Shown here piece by piece: positions 24,781 through 33,989 of a DNA stretch of 48,773 bases. The notes beneath the pieces are model-generated. The model saw only the letters and a list, made by a program, of their open reading frames with translations, had not been told where the DNA came from and made no database searches. The stretch comes from CALFVT01 sp964513675 (GTDB taxonomy: Bacteria; Pseudomonadota; Alphaproteobacteria; Caulobacterales; Maricaulaceae): assembly GCA_964513675.1 (NCBI GenBank), contig CAZEOD010000019.1, positions 1-48,773 of the forward strand, written 5' to 3'. The translations under genes and the position numbers were made by a program. Each line of letters opens with the position of its first letter. The first letter of the stretch is position 1.

Positions 24781-26871
24781 CTATTTACCCTCTTGATACC
24801 AAGCTCCGCCCATACAGAGGATGAATAAAAGGAAATAGGCCAGCGGCGGTAAAAACGGCGTGCGGCGGCTCTCGCGAACTTCATACTCTCCGCGTTTCAC
24901 AAGGCTTATCTCATTATTATTTGAGCGGTTAGCGCCAAAGCTGACTTGGCGAAGACGCGGGAATGCTGCCTCTGGCCGGGCTAACAATAGGCTGCCGCCA
25001 GAGACATCAGTGAGCGGCTTTAAAATATCTGTGCTCGGCAGAAGCTCGGCAAATTCAATCGGGTTTAGACTACCAACCGCTGCGATGGTTGAGACGTCCC
25101 CATCATCAAGTTTATAAGCCCCTTGGCCTTTGGACGGGATAACCGCTTGGTAATAGCCGTCACTGACTTTATTTAAGGTCACGCTTTGCACAGAGCCGTC
25201 GGGGGCTGTGATTTTAACAGGGCCGGCGCTATCGCGAATAGAAAACCGCTCGATTTTCAACGATTCATTTTCAACCTGCACATCCAGACGTTCCGCTTCT
25301 AGCTCTGGTTCCCCCATGAGCCAATGGGCGACGCGGCGGAAAAGCTCATTATAAGGCCCGCCGCCTTCATGGCCTTTTGACCAGAGCCACGCTTGATCGG
25401 ATAGTAGGGTTGCAACGCGGCCATCTTTGACGCGGTCAATCACCAACAGAGGCTCCCCTGCGGGGCCGGACATTAACGTATCGCCGCCAACAACTTCGCT
25501 TTCGATAATGCGGTACCACGGCCCCCAACTCGCTTGTCCGCCCGTAAGGCCGGCTGTGATGGGGTGGCGTTTTCCAGCGTCTGTCAGTTCGGGTATAAAC
25601 CGGCCATCTATAAGCTCATTTGTAGGGCGTATCGGCAAAACGCCTGCAAGCTGAGACCGGTAGAGGCTTTCTTCAGTTGTAAAAGCTTCGCCTGTTGCCA
25701 TTAACAGCGCCCCGCCGTCTTCGACATAATTAGCCACTTCACGCAGATAAATTGCCGGCAAAATAGGGGTGCGCCGTCCTCTTCGCGTAGGGCCAGAGCG
25801 GCGGCGAAATTTATCAAAGATCACCAGATCAAACTCATAAAGCTTTTCGAGGAAGAGTTGATCGCGCGGAAATGCAATCAAGGATAGCTCTTCAGCTGTT
25901 CTTACATTTGTGTTTTTAAGGCCAGGATTTGTTAAAATCGTAAATTGAACAAGGTCAACACCGGGGTCACTTTTAAGCAAGTTCCGCCACGCTCGCCCGC
26001 CGCGATGGGGTTCACCTGTCACCAGCAAAACACGTAAGCGGTCGCGAATACCTGAAATCTCGGATATGAAACTATTATTGGAGAGCGTTAATTCATTCGG
26101 CGCGGCGTCGACCTCAAGCTCAACCGTATTGCGCCCGCGCCGCTCGATAATCAACGGTAGGTCAACGGTCTCGCCAATCGTGACAGGAAAGCGGCCCTTA
26201 AGCTCACCGTTCAGCCGAATACGGATAAGCGCGGTTTCGCCCTCATGACCCGGATCATCAACGATCATAGAAAAATCTGCTTCTTCACCGACAAGGCCGA
26301 ATTTCGCCGCGCGAACGGCGCGAATACGGCGATCACGCGCCGCGTCATCACCGATAATCAAGGCATGAAATGGCACGCCCTCCGGTATTATTCCGCTCAC
26401 ATCATCCGGCAGATCATGAACCTGCCCATCGGTTAAAGCAATAATGCCCGCCAAACGGCTACGGGGGAGGTCGGTTAACTCATCAATCAGGGCCGCGGTT
26501 AGCTGCGTCCCGCTGGCATCTGCTTTGATAGAGGCTGTAACAGTTTCGAGATTATTCAGCTCATTCAGCCGGGCCATAAGGCGCTCTTGAGTGGTTTTAA
26601 GCTGCTCCGCCCGCCCGCCGACGCTCATGCTCTGGGATTTATCAACCAGCACAAGCACCACATCATTCAGCGGTTCGCGCTCTTCAACGATTGTCTGGGG
26701 GTTTAATAGCGCCGCACATAAAGCGCCCACGCCGATTACGCGCAGGATAAAACTACCCAGCTTTTGATAGCCCCCATAAGCGGCAAATAAAATCACAAGC
26801 GCGGCAAAGCCTATAATAAAACCTATCGGCAAATAGGGATCAAACCCGATATTTGGTAAATTATCCAACAT
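24781..26871 (-). CDS. Membrane protein with VWA-like and glutamine-amidotransferase-like domains (MoxR cluster)
   Basis: I start this gene at ATG 26869-26871 (MLDNLPNIGFDPY, 696 residues); the open frame begins 60 bases earlier but would overlap the upstream stop. Two N-terminal hydrophobic segments (about residues 15-55) precede a von Willebrand A-like domain with the metal-site motif DKSQS (77-81) and a later TDGQ. The middle region (LRVLLVTGEPHRGGRAWRNLL ... YVEDGGALLMATGEAF) resembles class I glutamine amidotransferase-like domains found in such proteins. A final hydrophobic helix ends the protein (PPLAYFLLFILCMGGAW). It is last of the four-gene minus-strand MoxR block. MoxR systems use VWA partners, so it may be the substrate-handling subunit; function is unproven. 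Confidence 0.85.
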   Translation of the reverse strand: MLDNLPNIGFDPYLPIGFIIGFAALVILFAAYGGYQKLGSFILRVIGVGALCAALLNPQTIVEEREPLNDVVLVLVDKSQSMSVGGRAEQLKTTQERLMARLNELNNLETVTASIKADASGTQLTAALIDELTDLPRSRLAGIIALTDGQVHDLPDDVSGIIPEGVPFHALIIGDDAARDRRIRAVRAAKFGLVGEEADFSMIVDDPGHEGETALIRIRLNGELKGRFPVTIGETVDLPLIIERRGRNTVELEVDAAPNELTLSNNSFISEISGIRDRLRVLLVTGEPHRGGRAWRNLLKSDPGVDLVQFTILTNPGLKNTNVRTAEELSLIAFPRDQLFLEKLYEFDLVIFDKFRRRSGPTRRGRRTPILPAIYLREVANYVEDGGALLMATGEAFTTEESLYRSQLAGVLPIRPTNELIDGRFIPELTDAGKRHPITAGLTGGQASWGPWYRIIESEVVGGDTLMSGPAGEPLLVIDRVKDGRVATLLSDQAWLWSKGHEGGGPYNELFRRVAHWLMGEPELEAERLDVQVENESLKIERFSIRDSAGPVKITAPDGSVQSVTLNKVSDGYYQAVIPSKGQGAYKLDDGDVSTIAAVGSLNPIEFAELLPSTDILKPLTDVSGGSLLLARPEAAFPRLRQVSFGANRSNNNEISLVKRGEYEVRESRRTPFLPPLAYFLLFILCMGGAWYQEGK

Positions 26872-26875
26872 CGTC

Positions 26876-29623
26876 CTACGGCTCCGGTGCGAGCGGGCCA
26901 AGCCCTTCGGGTTGTTGGCCAAGACGTTCAATTAAAGTTGCTGCGTGAACTTGATCGGCTTTATAATTTCCAGATAGCGCATACATAGCAATATTCACCC
27001 CAAACCGCAGGGCATATTCACGTTGACGCACTATATCATTCTCAAGCTCGATATAAGGCACATCATCCCCGTCGACAGCCCATGCGGCAGACAGATCATT
27101 CCCCGTGACAATCACAGCGCTAACCCCGTCGCGGCTCGAGGTCGAGGTGTTGCGGTCAACCCAAACAGGCCCACCGGCCCAGCGCCCCGGAAAGCTATCA
27201 AGAATATAAAAAGATTTGCGAATAACATGGTCTTGCGGAATTTTCATCAAATTCGGTAAATCAAGCTGCTCGCCAAGACGGGCCAAACCGGGGTGAACAT
27301 TGCCAGATAAAAAAGCGCGGTCGCCATAGTCTTGCGTATCAAGGATAAGCGTGCCGCCTGTTGCCATATATTCATTTACTTTCGCCGCTGTTTGCGGGGA
27401 GAGCGCGGCAATATCTGCGGTGACAGGCCAATAGATAAAAGGGAAATAGACCAGCGGATCATTATCAATATCTACGCCGCGGACTCCAACCGGTTCAATC
27501 GTCGTGCGGTTATTCAGCGCCGCAGATAATCCGCGCATGGCGTCTTCGCTAATTTGGTCAAGGGAGCCATTTCCAGTTTTCACATAGCCGACATGTAAAT
27601 CCAGCACCACATCCGGCGCGTCTTGGGCTAAAGCTTGCGGCGGCGGCATCACGATGAAGGCGGCAAGGATAAGCGCTGCGAGTTGCCCGCCGCGCAGTGA
27701 ATTTGGACGCAGCCGGCCCGACGCATAAAGCGAGCAGATAACATCAACTGCCAGTAAAATCATGGCGAGGGCCAAGAGCCAGCCAATAATGTTTTTATCC
27801 TCTGTCCCGCCAAGGCGCTCTGTCCGCAGGTCATCAGCCGCCGTGACGGCATCATAATCCGAGGGCATGGTTATCATATTGCGTGCTTTTAATCTTTGTC
27901 CTTGCCGGTAAAGACCAGGCGGGTGGAGCCGCGAAATCGGCGCGGTCTCAGCCATATCCGCCGGTAGATTTGCCGCTTCAATGGAGGGCGTATCAAGCCG
28001 GCCTGCCCCGTTTAAAATGCGGTCAGGTGACCAATCGCCATCTGCGGCGATGGATTTACGGCTCGACTGTCCCGCAAGCGGTAAGATGCGCCGCAGCATA
28101 TCCACATATAGCCCCGATAAAGCGAGGTTAGACCAATCGGGACTCGCGGTAATATGGAATAAAACAATCTGCCCCAATCCGCGCGGCGCAGCGGTAACGA
28201 TTGGAGAGCCATCCGTGAGCCGTGCCCAAGTTTTACTGTCTGTCTCTGCACTGGCGGCGGCCATAACTTGCTGACGGATTTCAATGTCATTGGGGACATT
28301 AAGGCCGAAAAATGGGCTATCATTGGCAAAAGCTGCGATATTTTGCGGGTCTTCCCATGTCAGAGCGCCGCCAAAAGCCCGCCCACCATTATCACCATCG
28401 CGAATTTGCACGGGCAAAAGATCATCCGCGCGCTGCGCAAGCTTTGGCCCCGCAAACCGTATCAACAACCCGCCTTGCTCGACATAATCGGTCAACTCCG
28501 GCGCGGAGACGCGCGCGACATCGGGCATTATCAAGATTTCAGGCGAGAGGCTTAAAAGGTAATCCAAATCACCCGTAAACATATCGGCAAAGGGCAGGAG
28601 GGCCGATTGCGTGTAAAACGGCTCCGAGAGCAGCGGCGAAGCTGTGTCTTCACTGGGCGCTAATAACCCAATGACAGGACGGCCCCAGCTATCATCAAAT
28701 AATTTTACTGATCCCGCCGTGCGCGCATCGCCGCTACGCAGCATGGCAACGCGCCGCCGTAAATTTGGCGGCAGGCGAAACCGGGCTTCGGCCATAGCTT
28801 GACCCGGTGCAAAGTTAAGTGTTTCGCGCTCAATGAGGCGTCCATCGCGGCCAATCGCTTCAATCACAGAACTGCGCGTGCCTATATGTTCTGGCCTATG
28901 CCATTGGGCTTGAAATCCATCGGCGGTCTCTGTGACGTCACCCGCAATGAGGGGGATCGTTGTTTCTACGGGCACAATACGGGTTAGGCGCGCCGCCGTT
29001 TTAAGGCGCTCAATCGGCGCGTTCATCGGGGCCGTATCAACACCGGCTGAAATCCATAGTGCGTCACTTTCCTCCAACCCAAAACTGATATCGGGGCGGT
29101 TTAAAGCGGCCTCAACATAAGCGGCGTCAAAGGGAAGCGGGTCTGGAAAAATCTTGCTCAGCGCATTGAGCGCTTGGTCTGCGGGGGTAAAGCTTGGTAG
29201 CTCTATATCGGTCGATGGACGGGTTGTGGTAATTAATCTAACCGAGAGGTTTTTGCGCCGCGCATCCGTCAGCCGAGCTTCGGCTTCTTGGCTCATGATA
29301 TTCCAATTCGCGCCGGCAGCCCAATGGGTGTCTAGCAGCAAGGTAAGGGGGCGGTCTTCAATGCCTTCGGCTTGTTTGATAATGGGAAAGCTAAGCGCAA
29401 ATATGATGAGGCCAATTAAGAGAAACCGAAACAGCAATAACCAAAGCGGCGTTGAATTGGGCGTTTCTTCTTCGGTAACGACTTGCTGCAAAAGCCGCAA
29501 TGGGGGGAAGATGGCCCGTTTTGGGCGCGGCGGCGTGATCTTTAAAATCCACCAAATAATCGGCAGGCTTAATAGCCCGATCAAGGTGAGCGGGGCCAAT
29601 AATGTTAATCCCCCCAAGGTCAT
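26876..29623 (-). CDS. BatA-like/DUF4159 large membrane protein (MoxR cluster)
   Basis: The 915-residue protein starts with two hydrophobic segments of the BatA/aerotolerance N-terminal type (PIIWWILKITPPRPKRAIFPPLRLL, then LWLLLFRFLLIGLIIFALSFP). A VWA-like region follows without an evident complete metal site. Another membrane segment lies near residue 640 (IIGWLLALAMILLAVDVICSLY), then one before QALAQ. The last part, VLDLHVGYVKTGNGSLDQISEDA through GGTLILDTQDYGDRAF, is DUF4159, an amidotransferase-like domain predicted to be periplasmic. Its ATG overlaps the DUF58 stop by four bases. The role of DUF4159 proteins is unknown. Confidence 0.87.
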   Translation of the reverse strand: MTLGGLTLLAPLTLIGLLSLPIIWWILKITPPRPKRAIFPPLRLLQQVVTEEETPNSTPLWLLLFRFLLIGLIIFALSFPIIKQAEGIEDRPLTLLLDTHWAAGANWNIMSQEAEARLTDARRKNLSVRLITTTRPSTDIELPSFTPADQALNALSKIFPDPLPFDAAYVEAALNRPDISFGLEESDALWISAGVDTAPMNAPIERLKTAARLTRIVPVETTIPLIAGDVTETADGFQAQWHRPEHIGTRSSVIEAIGRDGRLIERETLNFAPGQAMAEARFRLPPNLRRRVAMLRSGDARTAGSVKLFDDSWGRPVIGLLAPSEDTASPLLSEPFYTQSALLPFADMFTGDLDYLLSLSPEILIMPDVARVSAPELTDYVEQGGLLIRFAGPKLAQRADDLLPVQIRDGDNGGRAFGGALTWEDPQNIAAFANDSPFFGLNVPNDIEIRQQVMAAASAETDSKTWARLTDGSPIVTAAPRGLGQIVLFHITASPDWSNLALSGLYVDMLRRILPLAGQSSRKSIAADGDWSPDRILNGAGRLDTPSIEAANLPADMAETAPISRLHPPGLYRQGQRLKARNMITMPSDYDAVTAADDLRTERLGGTEDKNIIGWLLALAMILLAVDVICSLYASGRLRPNSLRGGQLAALILAAFIVMPPPQALAQDAPDVVLDLHVGYVKTGNGSLDQISEDAMRGLSAALNNRTTIEPVGVRGVDIDNDPLVYFPFIYWPVTADIAALSPQTAAKVNEYMATGGTLILDTQDYGDRAFLSGNVHPGLARLGEQLDLPNLMKIPQDHVIRKSFYILDSFPGRWAGGPVWVDRNTSTSSRDGVSAVIVTGNDLSAAWAVDGDDVPYIELENDIVRQREYALRFGVNIAMYALSGNYKADQVHAATLIERLGQQPEGLGPLAPEP

Positions 29624-30525
29624 GTGCTTGCCTCGCCCGAAAAGGCCGAATAAAGCGCAGTTAGAGCCGGAATAGGCGAGCTATCGGTATAATGGCGAAT
29701 AAGTGGCCACCCCAGACGCCGCGCCAGATCATCAAGTGCGGCTAAATGGGCGCTGAAAATATCTTTATACTCGGCTTTGGCCCGCTCGGCGCGTCCGAGC
29801 ATAAAGGGCAAATTGCTAAGCGCGCCGGGGAGGCGAAGCTCCATACGGCCTCGATAGGGAAAGTCTCGTTCAGAGGGGTCGATAATATGCAGCAAGACAC
29901 CGCTCGCGGGACGGGAGGAGAGCTTGGAGAGCTGCTGCGTCCATGTCTCGATTGGCAGGAGAAAATCTGAAGCCAGCATCAAGCGCGAATAGGCCGGAAT
30001 CGGGTGGTCGAGTGCCGGCATATCACCTGTTTTCAGGCTCAGGGCTTCACTGGCCCGCTGCATACCGACGCGCCCTGTTTGCGGACGTTTTTGCGCGCCC
30101 ATAACAGCGCAGCGCTCGCCCGACCGTGTCAGCAGTGCGGCCAATGCTAATGTGAGAACTTTAGCGCGGTCTGATTTTGTCACGATTTTATCGGAAGAGC
30201 TCCAATTCATGCCTGCATTATCATCACACCACATCCAGACAGATTGCGCCGCTTCCCATTCATTATCACGGACATAGACATCTTGCCCGCGTGCGCTGCG
30301 CCGCCAGTCAATCGAATTTGCAGCGTCCGAAATATCATAAGGCCGATATTGCCAAAAGCTCTCGCCTTGACCCGCGCGGCGGCGGCCATGTGCGCCCTGC
30401 GCGACAATCGCGGCCACGCGCTCCGCTTCGACAAGCAGAGATGGAAACGGCGCGGCTAAGCTTTCCGCATCTTGGCGCTGTTGGAATATATTGCGGGGAG
30501 ACATATTAAGTGTTTTGAGAGCCAT
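29620..30525 (-). CDS. DUF58 protein (MoxR cluster)
   Basis: The 301-residue protein carries the DUF58 core: GESFWQYRPYDISDAANSIDWRRSARGQDVYVRDNEWEA, with the invariant IDWRxSA and VRxxE positions. A VWA-like fold with strand LMLASDFLLP follows. DUF58 proteins are almost always next to MoxR ATPases and are thought to be adaptors or targets of them. The start ATG is 6 bases after the moxR stop, and the end overlaps the next gene by four bases, so the block is one operon. Confidence 0.92.
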   Translation of the reverse strand: MALKTLNMSPRNIFQQRQDAESLAAPFPSLLVEAERVAAIVAQGAHGRRRAGQGESFWQYRPYDISDAANSIDWRRSARGQDVYVRDNEWEAAQSVWMWCDDNAGMNWSSSDKIVTKSDRAKVLTLALAALLTRSGERCAVMGAQKRPQTGRVGMQRASEALSLKTGDMPALDHPIPAYSRLMLASDFLLPIETWTQQLSKLSSRPASGVLLHIIDPSERDFPYRGRMELRLPGALSNLPFMLGRAERAKAEYKDIFSAHLAALDDLARRLGWPLIRHYTDSSPIPALTALYSAFSGEAST

Positions 30526-30531
30526 TCAGCG

Positions 30532-31542
30532 TTAGAGTTTTGCTTTCAATTTCGCGATAATACCCTTGACGGTTTCGCCTTCGGCGCGCGCGGCAAAGCT
30601 AATCGCCATACGGTGCTGTAAGACAGGGCCAGCGAGCGCAATGACATCGTCAACAGACGGGGAAAGGCGGCCTTCGATCAAGGCTTTGGCGCGAGCCGCC
30701 AGCATGAGCGCTTGTCCGGCGCGCGGGCCGGGGCCCCAAGAGACATTCTTTTTAACAAAGTCATAATCTGATTGATCTGGCCGCGCATTGCGGGTCAGGG
30801 ATAAAATCGCATTCACAACAGACTCGCCAATCGGCAGTTTACGCACAAGCATTTGCATATCCATTAATTGTTTGGGTGTGATAACTTTTTTCGAAGTGGC
30901 ATCGCTGGCCCCTGTGGTCGCGAGCAAGATCATGCGCTCGGTCTCAAGGTCAGGAAATTCAACATTAATTTGCACAAGGAAGCGGTCAAGCTGTGCTTCG
31001 GGTAGGGGATATGTGCCTTCTTGCTCAATCGGGTTTTGCGTGGCTAGCACATGAAACGGCGCGGGCAAATCATGTCGCGCGCCGGCGACCGTGACAAAGC
31101 GCTCCTGCATGGCTTGGAGGAGGGCGGATTGCGTGCGCGGGCTGGCGCGGTTGATTTCATCCGCCATTAAAAGCTGTGTGAAAACGGGGCCGGGGATGAA
31201 GCGGAAGCTACGTGTGCCTTTTGCCCCTTCTTCTAGCACTTCTGAGCCGATAATATCAGCGGGCATGAGATCGGGCGTAAACTGCACACGCTTATTATCA
31301 AGCCCCATGACTGTGCCGAGCGTTTCTACAAGCAAGGTTTTCGCCAGTCCCGGGACACCGACAAGCAAGCTATGACCGCCAGATAGCATGGAGGCGAGCG
31401 CCAGATCAACAACATGGTCTTGACCATAGACGACCTCACCAATGGCTAATTTTGCTTTCGCGAGACGGTCTGCGGCAGTTTTTGCCTGTTTTTCGATCTG
31501 TGCGGATGTCGTTTTCGTCATGCTGCTGGCCATTTTACTCAT
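30532..31542 (-). CDS. moxR: MoxR family AAA+ ATPase
   Basis: The 336-residue protein is a MoxR AAA+ ATPase: Walker A GVPGLAKT (62-69), Walker B LLMADEIN (124-131), sensor 1 in LATQNPIEQEGTYPLPEAQLDRF and the C-terminal lid. MoxR ATPases act as chaperones that remodel or activate VWA-domain partner proteins and insert metals in known cases. Alternative starts M1, M4 and M8 are possible. It is the first gene of the minus-strand operon with DUF58, DUF4159 and VWA-like proteins, divergent from DUF1285. The real target here is unknown. Confidence 0.95.
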   Translation of the reverse strand: MSKMASSMTKTTSAQIEKQAKTAADRLAKAKLAIGEVVYGQDHVVDLALASMLSGGHSLLVGVPGLAKTLLVETLGTVMGLDNKRVQFTPDLMPADIIGSEVLEEGAKGTRSFRFIPGPVFTQLLMADEINRASPRTQSALLQAMQERFVTVAGARHDLPAPFHVLATQNPIEQEGTYPLPEAQLDRFLVQINVEFPDLETERMILLATTGASDATSKKVITPKQLMDMQMLVRKLPIGESVVNAILSLTRNARPDQSDYDFVKKNVSWGPGPRAGQALMLAARAKALIEGRLSPSVDDVIALAGPVLQHRMAISFAARAEGETVKGIIAKLKAKL

Positions 31543-31627
31543 AATTAAGTCCTTATAAGCCGATTTGGCATATATAGTTTCGATTAAAGTCTATCGGAAG
31601 ATAGGCGGTTAACGCTATAGAAAACTC

Positions 31628-32236
31628 ATGCGTGATTCATTAAAAGACAGCAAGCCAGTATTTGATATGTCACAACTTATTGAAGCGGCCCGCGCACAGG
31701 CCGATGGCAATAGTGAGCGCCCCGTTGAAATGTGGAACCCGCCCCTCTGCGGCGAGATGGATATGGTTATCAAACCGGACGGCTCATGGTGGCATGAAGG
31801 CGGGCTAATCACGCGCCGCCCCCTTGTGAAGCTCTTCGCCTCTATTTTGCGTAAAGATGAAGACGGCGTGACCTATCTTGTAACGCCCGGCGAGAAAATC
31901 GCCATCACAGTCGAGCGTGCGCCTTTCATAGCGGGTGAGCTGCGCGTGAGCGAGAATGATAAGGGCGAGCGGCGGTTTTTCTTTACGACCAATCTGGATG
32001 ATGTCATCGAGTTGAGCGCGCAAAGGCCGCTGATGGTTAGCACTGATCCTGAAACCCTAGAGCCCACCCCGCTTTTGCGGGTACGCGGGCGGCTTGATGC
32101 ATTGATAACGCGGGCGGTGTTTTATGAACTGATTGACTATGCCGTGGAGCGCCGCACGGCTGAGGGCATGCAGCTTGGTCTTGAAACTGGCGGCGCGTTT
32201 TATCCGCTTGGCCCGCCCGGCATACATGAAACCTAG
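31628..32236 (+). CDS. DUF1285 protein
   Basis: The 202-residue soluble protein matches DUF1285: VEMWNPPLCGEMDMVIKPDGSWWHEGGLITRRPLVKLFASILR and VTPGEKIAITVERAPFIA. The family is widespread in proteobacteria with no settled role. It is divergently placed from moxR (85-base gap) and 8 bases ahead of the CoA pyrophosphatase, an order I recall from many alphaproteobacteria. In the divergent gap a small palindrome CTATC-GGAA-GATAG (31591-31604) is the only dyad seen. Confidence 0.9.
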   Translation: MRDSLKDSKPVFDMSQLIEAARAQADGNSERPVEMWNPPLCGEMDMVIKPDGSWWHEGGLITRRPLVKLFASILRKDEDGVTYLVTPGEKIAITVERAPFIAGELRVSENDKGERRFFFTTNLDDVIELSAQRPLMVSTDPETLEPTPLLRVRGRLDALITRAVFYELIDYAVERRTAEGMQLGLETGGAFYPLGPPGIHET

Positions 32237-32244
32237 AGCGAGCT

Positions 32245-32874
32245 ATGACGCTTGAAACTTACGGCTCGGCTTTTGGTATATATGACGACCCCATAATAAA
32301 GAGGGTTTTATCGGCCAGTCTCCCCGTCAGTAGCTTAACAGACCAAGATGAGGTCAAGCGCGAAGGCCAGCGCGTTGCGGCGGTGTTGATGCCGCTCGTG
32401 CAAAGAAAGGCAGGCTGGCAGGTTATCCTGACCCAACGGCCAGAAACCATGCCGTCCCATCCCGGCCAAATTGCCTTTCCGGGCGGCAAGCGCGAATTTG
32501 GCGAAACAACGCTCAATGCCGCTTTGCGTGAAACCGAAGAAGAAATCGGCCTTGACCGCCAATTTATTACCATTATTGGCCGCCTGCCATCCTTTAATGC
32601 CGTCTCGGAGTTTCGCATTACGCCGTTTATTGGCTTGGTTGATCCGGATAGCCCGATGACGCCTGACCCGCATGAGGTCGCGGATATGTTCGAAGTCCCG
32701 CTGTCTTTCCTCATGGCTCCGGCGAACCACATTGCGCGCAATGTGCATTTTGACGGTAAAGATCATGCCTTGATTGATATGCCCTATACGGGCGATGATG
32801 GCGTTTACCGAAATATTTGGGGAATGACAGCGATGATGATGTATCGTCTTTATCAAAGAGGGTTTGAGTCATGA
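32245..32874 (+). CDS. NUDIX hydrolase, probable CoA pyrophosphatase
   Basis: The 209-residue protein has an intact Nudix box at residues 81-103 (Gx5Ex7REx2EExGL form, GKREFGE...RETEEEIGL) and, just before it, the UPF0035 signature ILTQRPETMPSHPGQIAFPGG, which marks CoA pyrophosphatases (NudL/YeaB-like). These split CoA or oxidised CoA into 4'-phosphopantetheine and 3',5'-ADP. It ends in a 4-base ATGA overlap with the deacetylase gene. Confidence 0.92.
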   Translation: MTLETYGSAFGIYDDPIIKRVLSASLPVSSLTDQDEVKREGQRVAAVLMPLVQRKAGWQVILTQRPETMPSHPGQIAFPGGKREFGETTLNAALRETEEEIGLDRQFITIIGRLPSFNAVSEFRITPFIGLVDPDSPMTPDPHEVADMFEVPLSFLMAPANHIARNVHFDGKDHALIDMPYTGDDGVYRNIWGMTAMMMYRLYQRGFES

Positions 32875-33797
32875 ACTTTTCCAGACGGAATGTGATCGGC
32901 GGGTTATGCGCGGCCGCGCTTTGGCCTGCGGGCTGCACGGCGCATAAGAGCAAGCCGCGCAAAACTATGGCGCTGACCTTTGATGATTTTGGCCTATGGT
33001 TTAAATCTCGTCTTGCGCCGCTACAGCGTGATGCGGCGATTTTAGCGGTCTTAAAGGCGCATAACATTCAGGCCGCTGGATTTGTTACAGGCGAATTTGT
33101 CAATAGCTCCGAGGGCGACACGATCTTAAAACGCTGGGGTGAGGCGGGCCATATCATCGCCAATCACACATGGAGCCATGGACATGCAAGAGAGATGCCC
33201 TTTGACGTGTTTATGGCCGATATTCGCCGTAATCATAATGTCCTGAAAGGCTATCAAGGCTTTCAGCCCTTTTTCCGCTTTCCATTTCTGGATGAAGGCG
33301 GGGAGATCGGCAAAATCAATCAATATCGCACTGCGCTCAAGGCTGAAGGCTATAAACGCGCGCCGGTGACGATTGATACGATAGATTGGAACGTGAGCTC
33401 GCGGTTTGAAAAATATCTCAAGGATAATCCGCAAGGCGATATAACGGCCTATCGTGGTTATTACGTCAAAAGCTGTGTGAGCCTCGCCAATCATTTCCAA
33501 GCCGAAGCGGCGATGCTCGGGCGGCCTGATCTGCCGCATCAAACATTAATGCACCATAATATCCTGAACGCCTTATGCCTTGATGATGTCATTAGCGCAT
33601 GGAAGGCTGATGGGTGGGAGATTATTCCCGCGCAGCCCGCCTTGGATGCCCCGTTTTATCAATCCGAACCCATCACTCCGACACGCGGGCGTAGCCTCTT
33701 ATCCGTCATGATTTATGATAAAGGCTTAACCCATCCGAAATTCCCTGAGGCTTATTACAAGAGCGGCAATAAAACGATGGATAGCTTGGGGCTTTGA
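32871..33797 (+). CDS. Polysaccharide deacetylase (NodB-type), exported
   Basis: The 308-residue protein has a NodB-homology region: TFDDFG (36-41) replacing the usual TFDDGP, and NHTWSHGHARE with the HxxxxH metal ligands, followed by FFRFPFLDEGG. The N-terminus has a twin-arginine-like SRRNVIGG (residues 4-11) and a hydrophobic stretch ending in PAGC (C22), so it may be exported by Tat and possibly lipid-anchored, though the -3 lipobox residue is atypical. It probably removes acetyl groups from an envelope or cell-wall polysaccharide; substrate unknown. This is an extra gene between the usual CoA pyrophosphatase and CCA transferase neighbours. Confidence 0.88.
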   Translation: MNFSRRNVIGGLCAAALWPAGCTAHKSKPRKTMALTFDDFGLWFKSRLAPLQRDAAILAVLKAHNIQAAGFVTGEFVNSSEGDTILKRWGEAGHIIANHTWSHGHAREMPFDVFMADIRRNHNVLKGYQGFQPFFRFPFLDEGGEIGKINQYRTALKAEGYKRAPVTIDTIDWNVSSRFEKYLKDNPQGDITAYRGYYVKSCVSLANHFQAEAAMLGRPDLPHQTLMHHNILNALCLDDVISAWKADGWEIIPAQPALDAPFYQSEPITPTRGRSLLSVMIYDKGLTHPKFPEAYYKSGNKTMDSLGL

Positions 33798-33835
33798 GCG
33801 GAAAACGGCCGCTATGTTTTATTTTTTAGATTTTT
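33797..33835 (+). terminator. Hairpin with T-rich tail after the deacetylase gene
   Basis: AGCGG (33797-33801) and CCGCT (33809-33813) form a short stem that overlaps the TGA stop and is followed by ATGTTTTATTTTTTAG. It probably ends the DUF1285-Nudix-deacetylase operon. The remaining 150 bases to the CCA gene hold no gene. Confidence 0.55.
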
Positions 33836-33989
33836 TTTCTAACTCTTTTTAGCCATTTTGATCGCTTTGCGGCGGTATTTGAAGTCTTTAGAAAATTGTT
33901 GGGTGTCTTCAATATAAAGACGCTGCTGGTCACACTGATTTTCGAATTTAACGCTTTAAAAGACTCGCGCCGGGGCTTATCAGAGCGAT

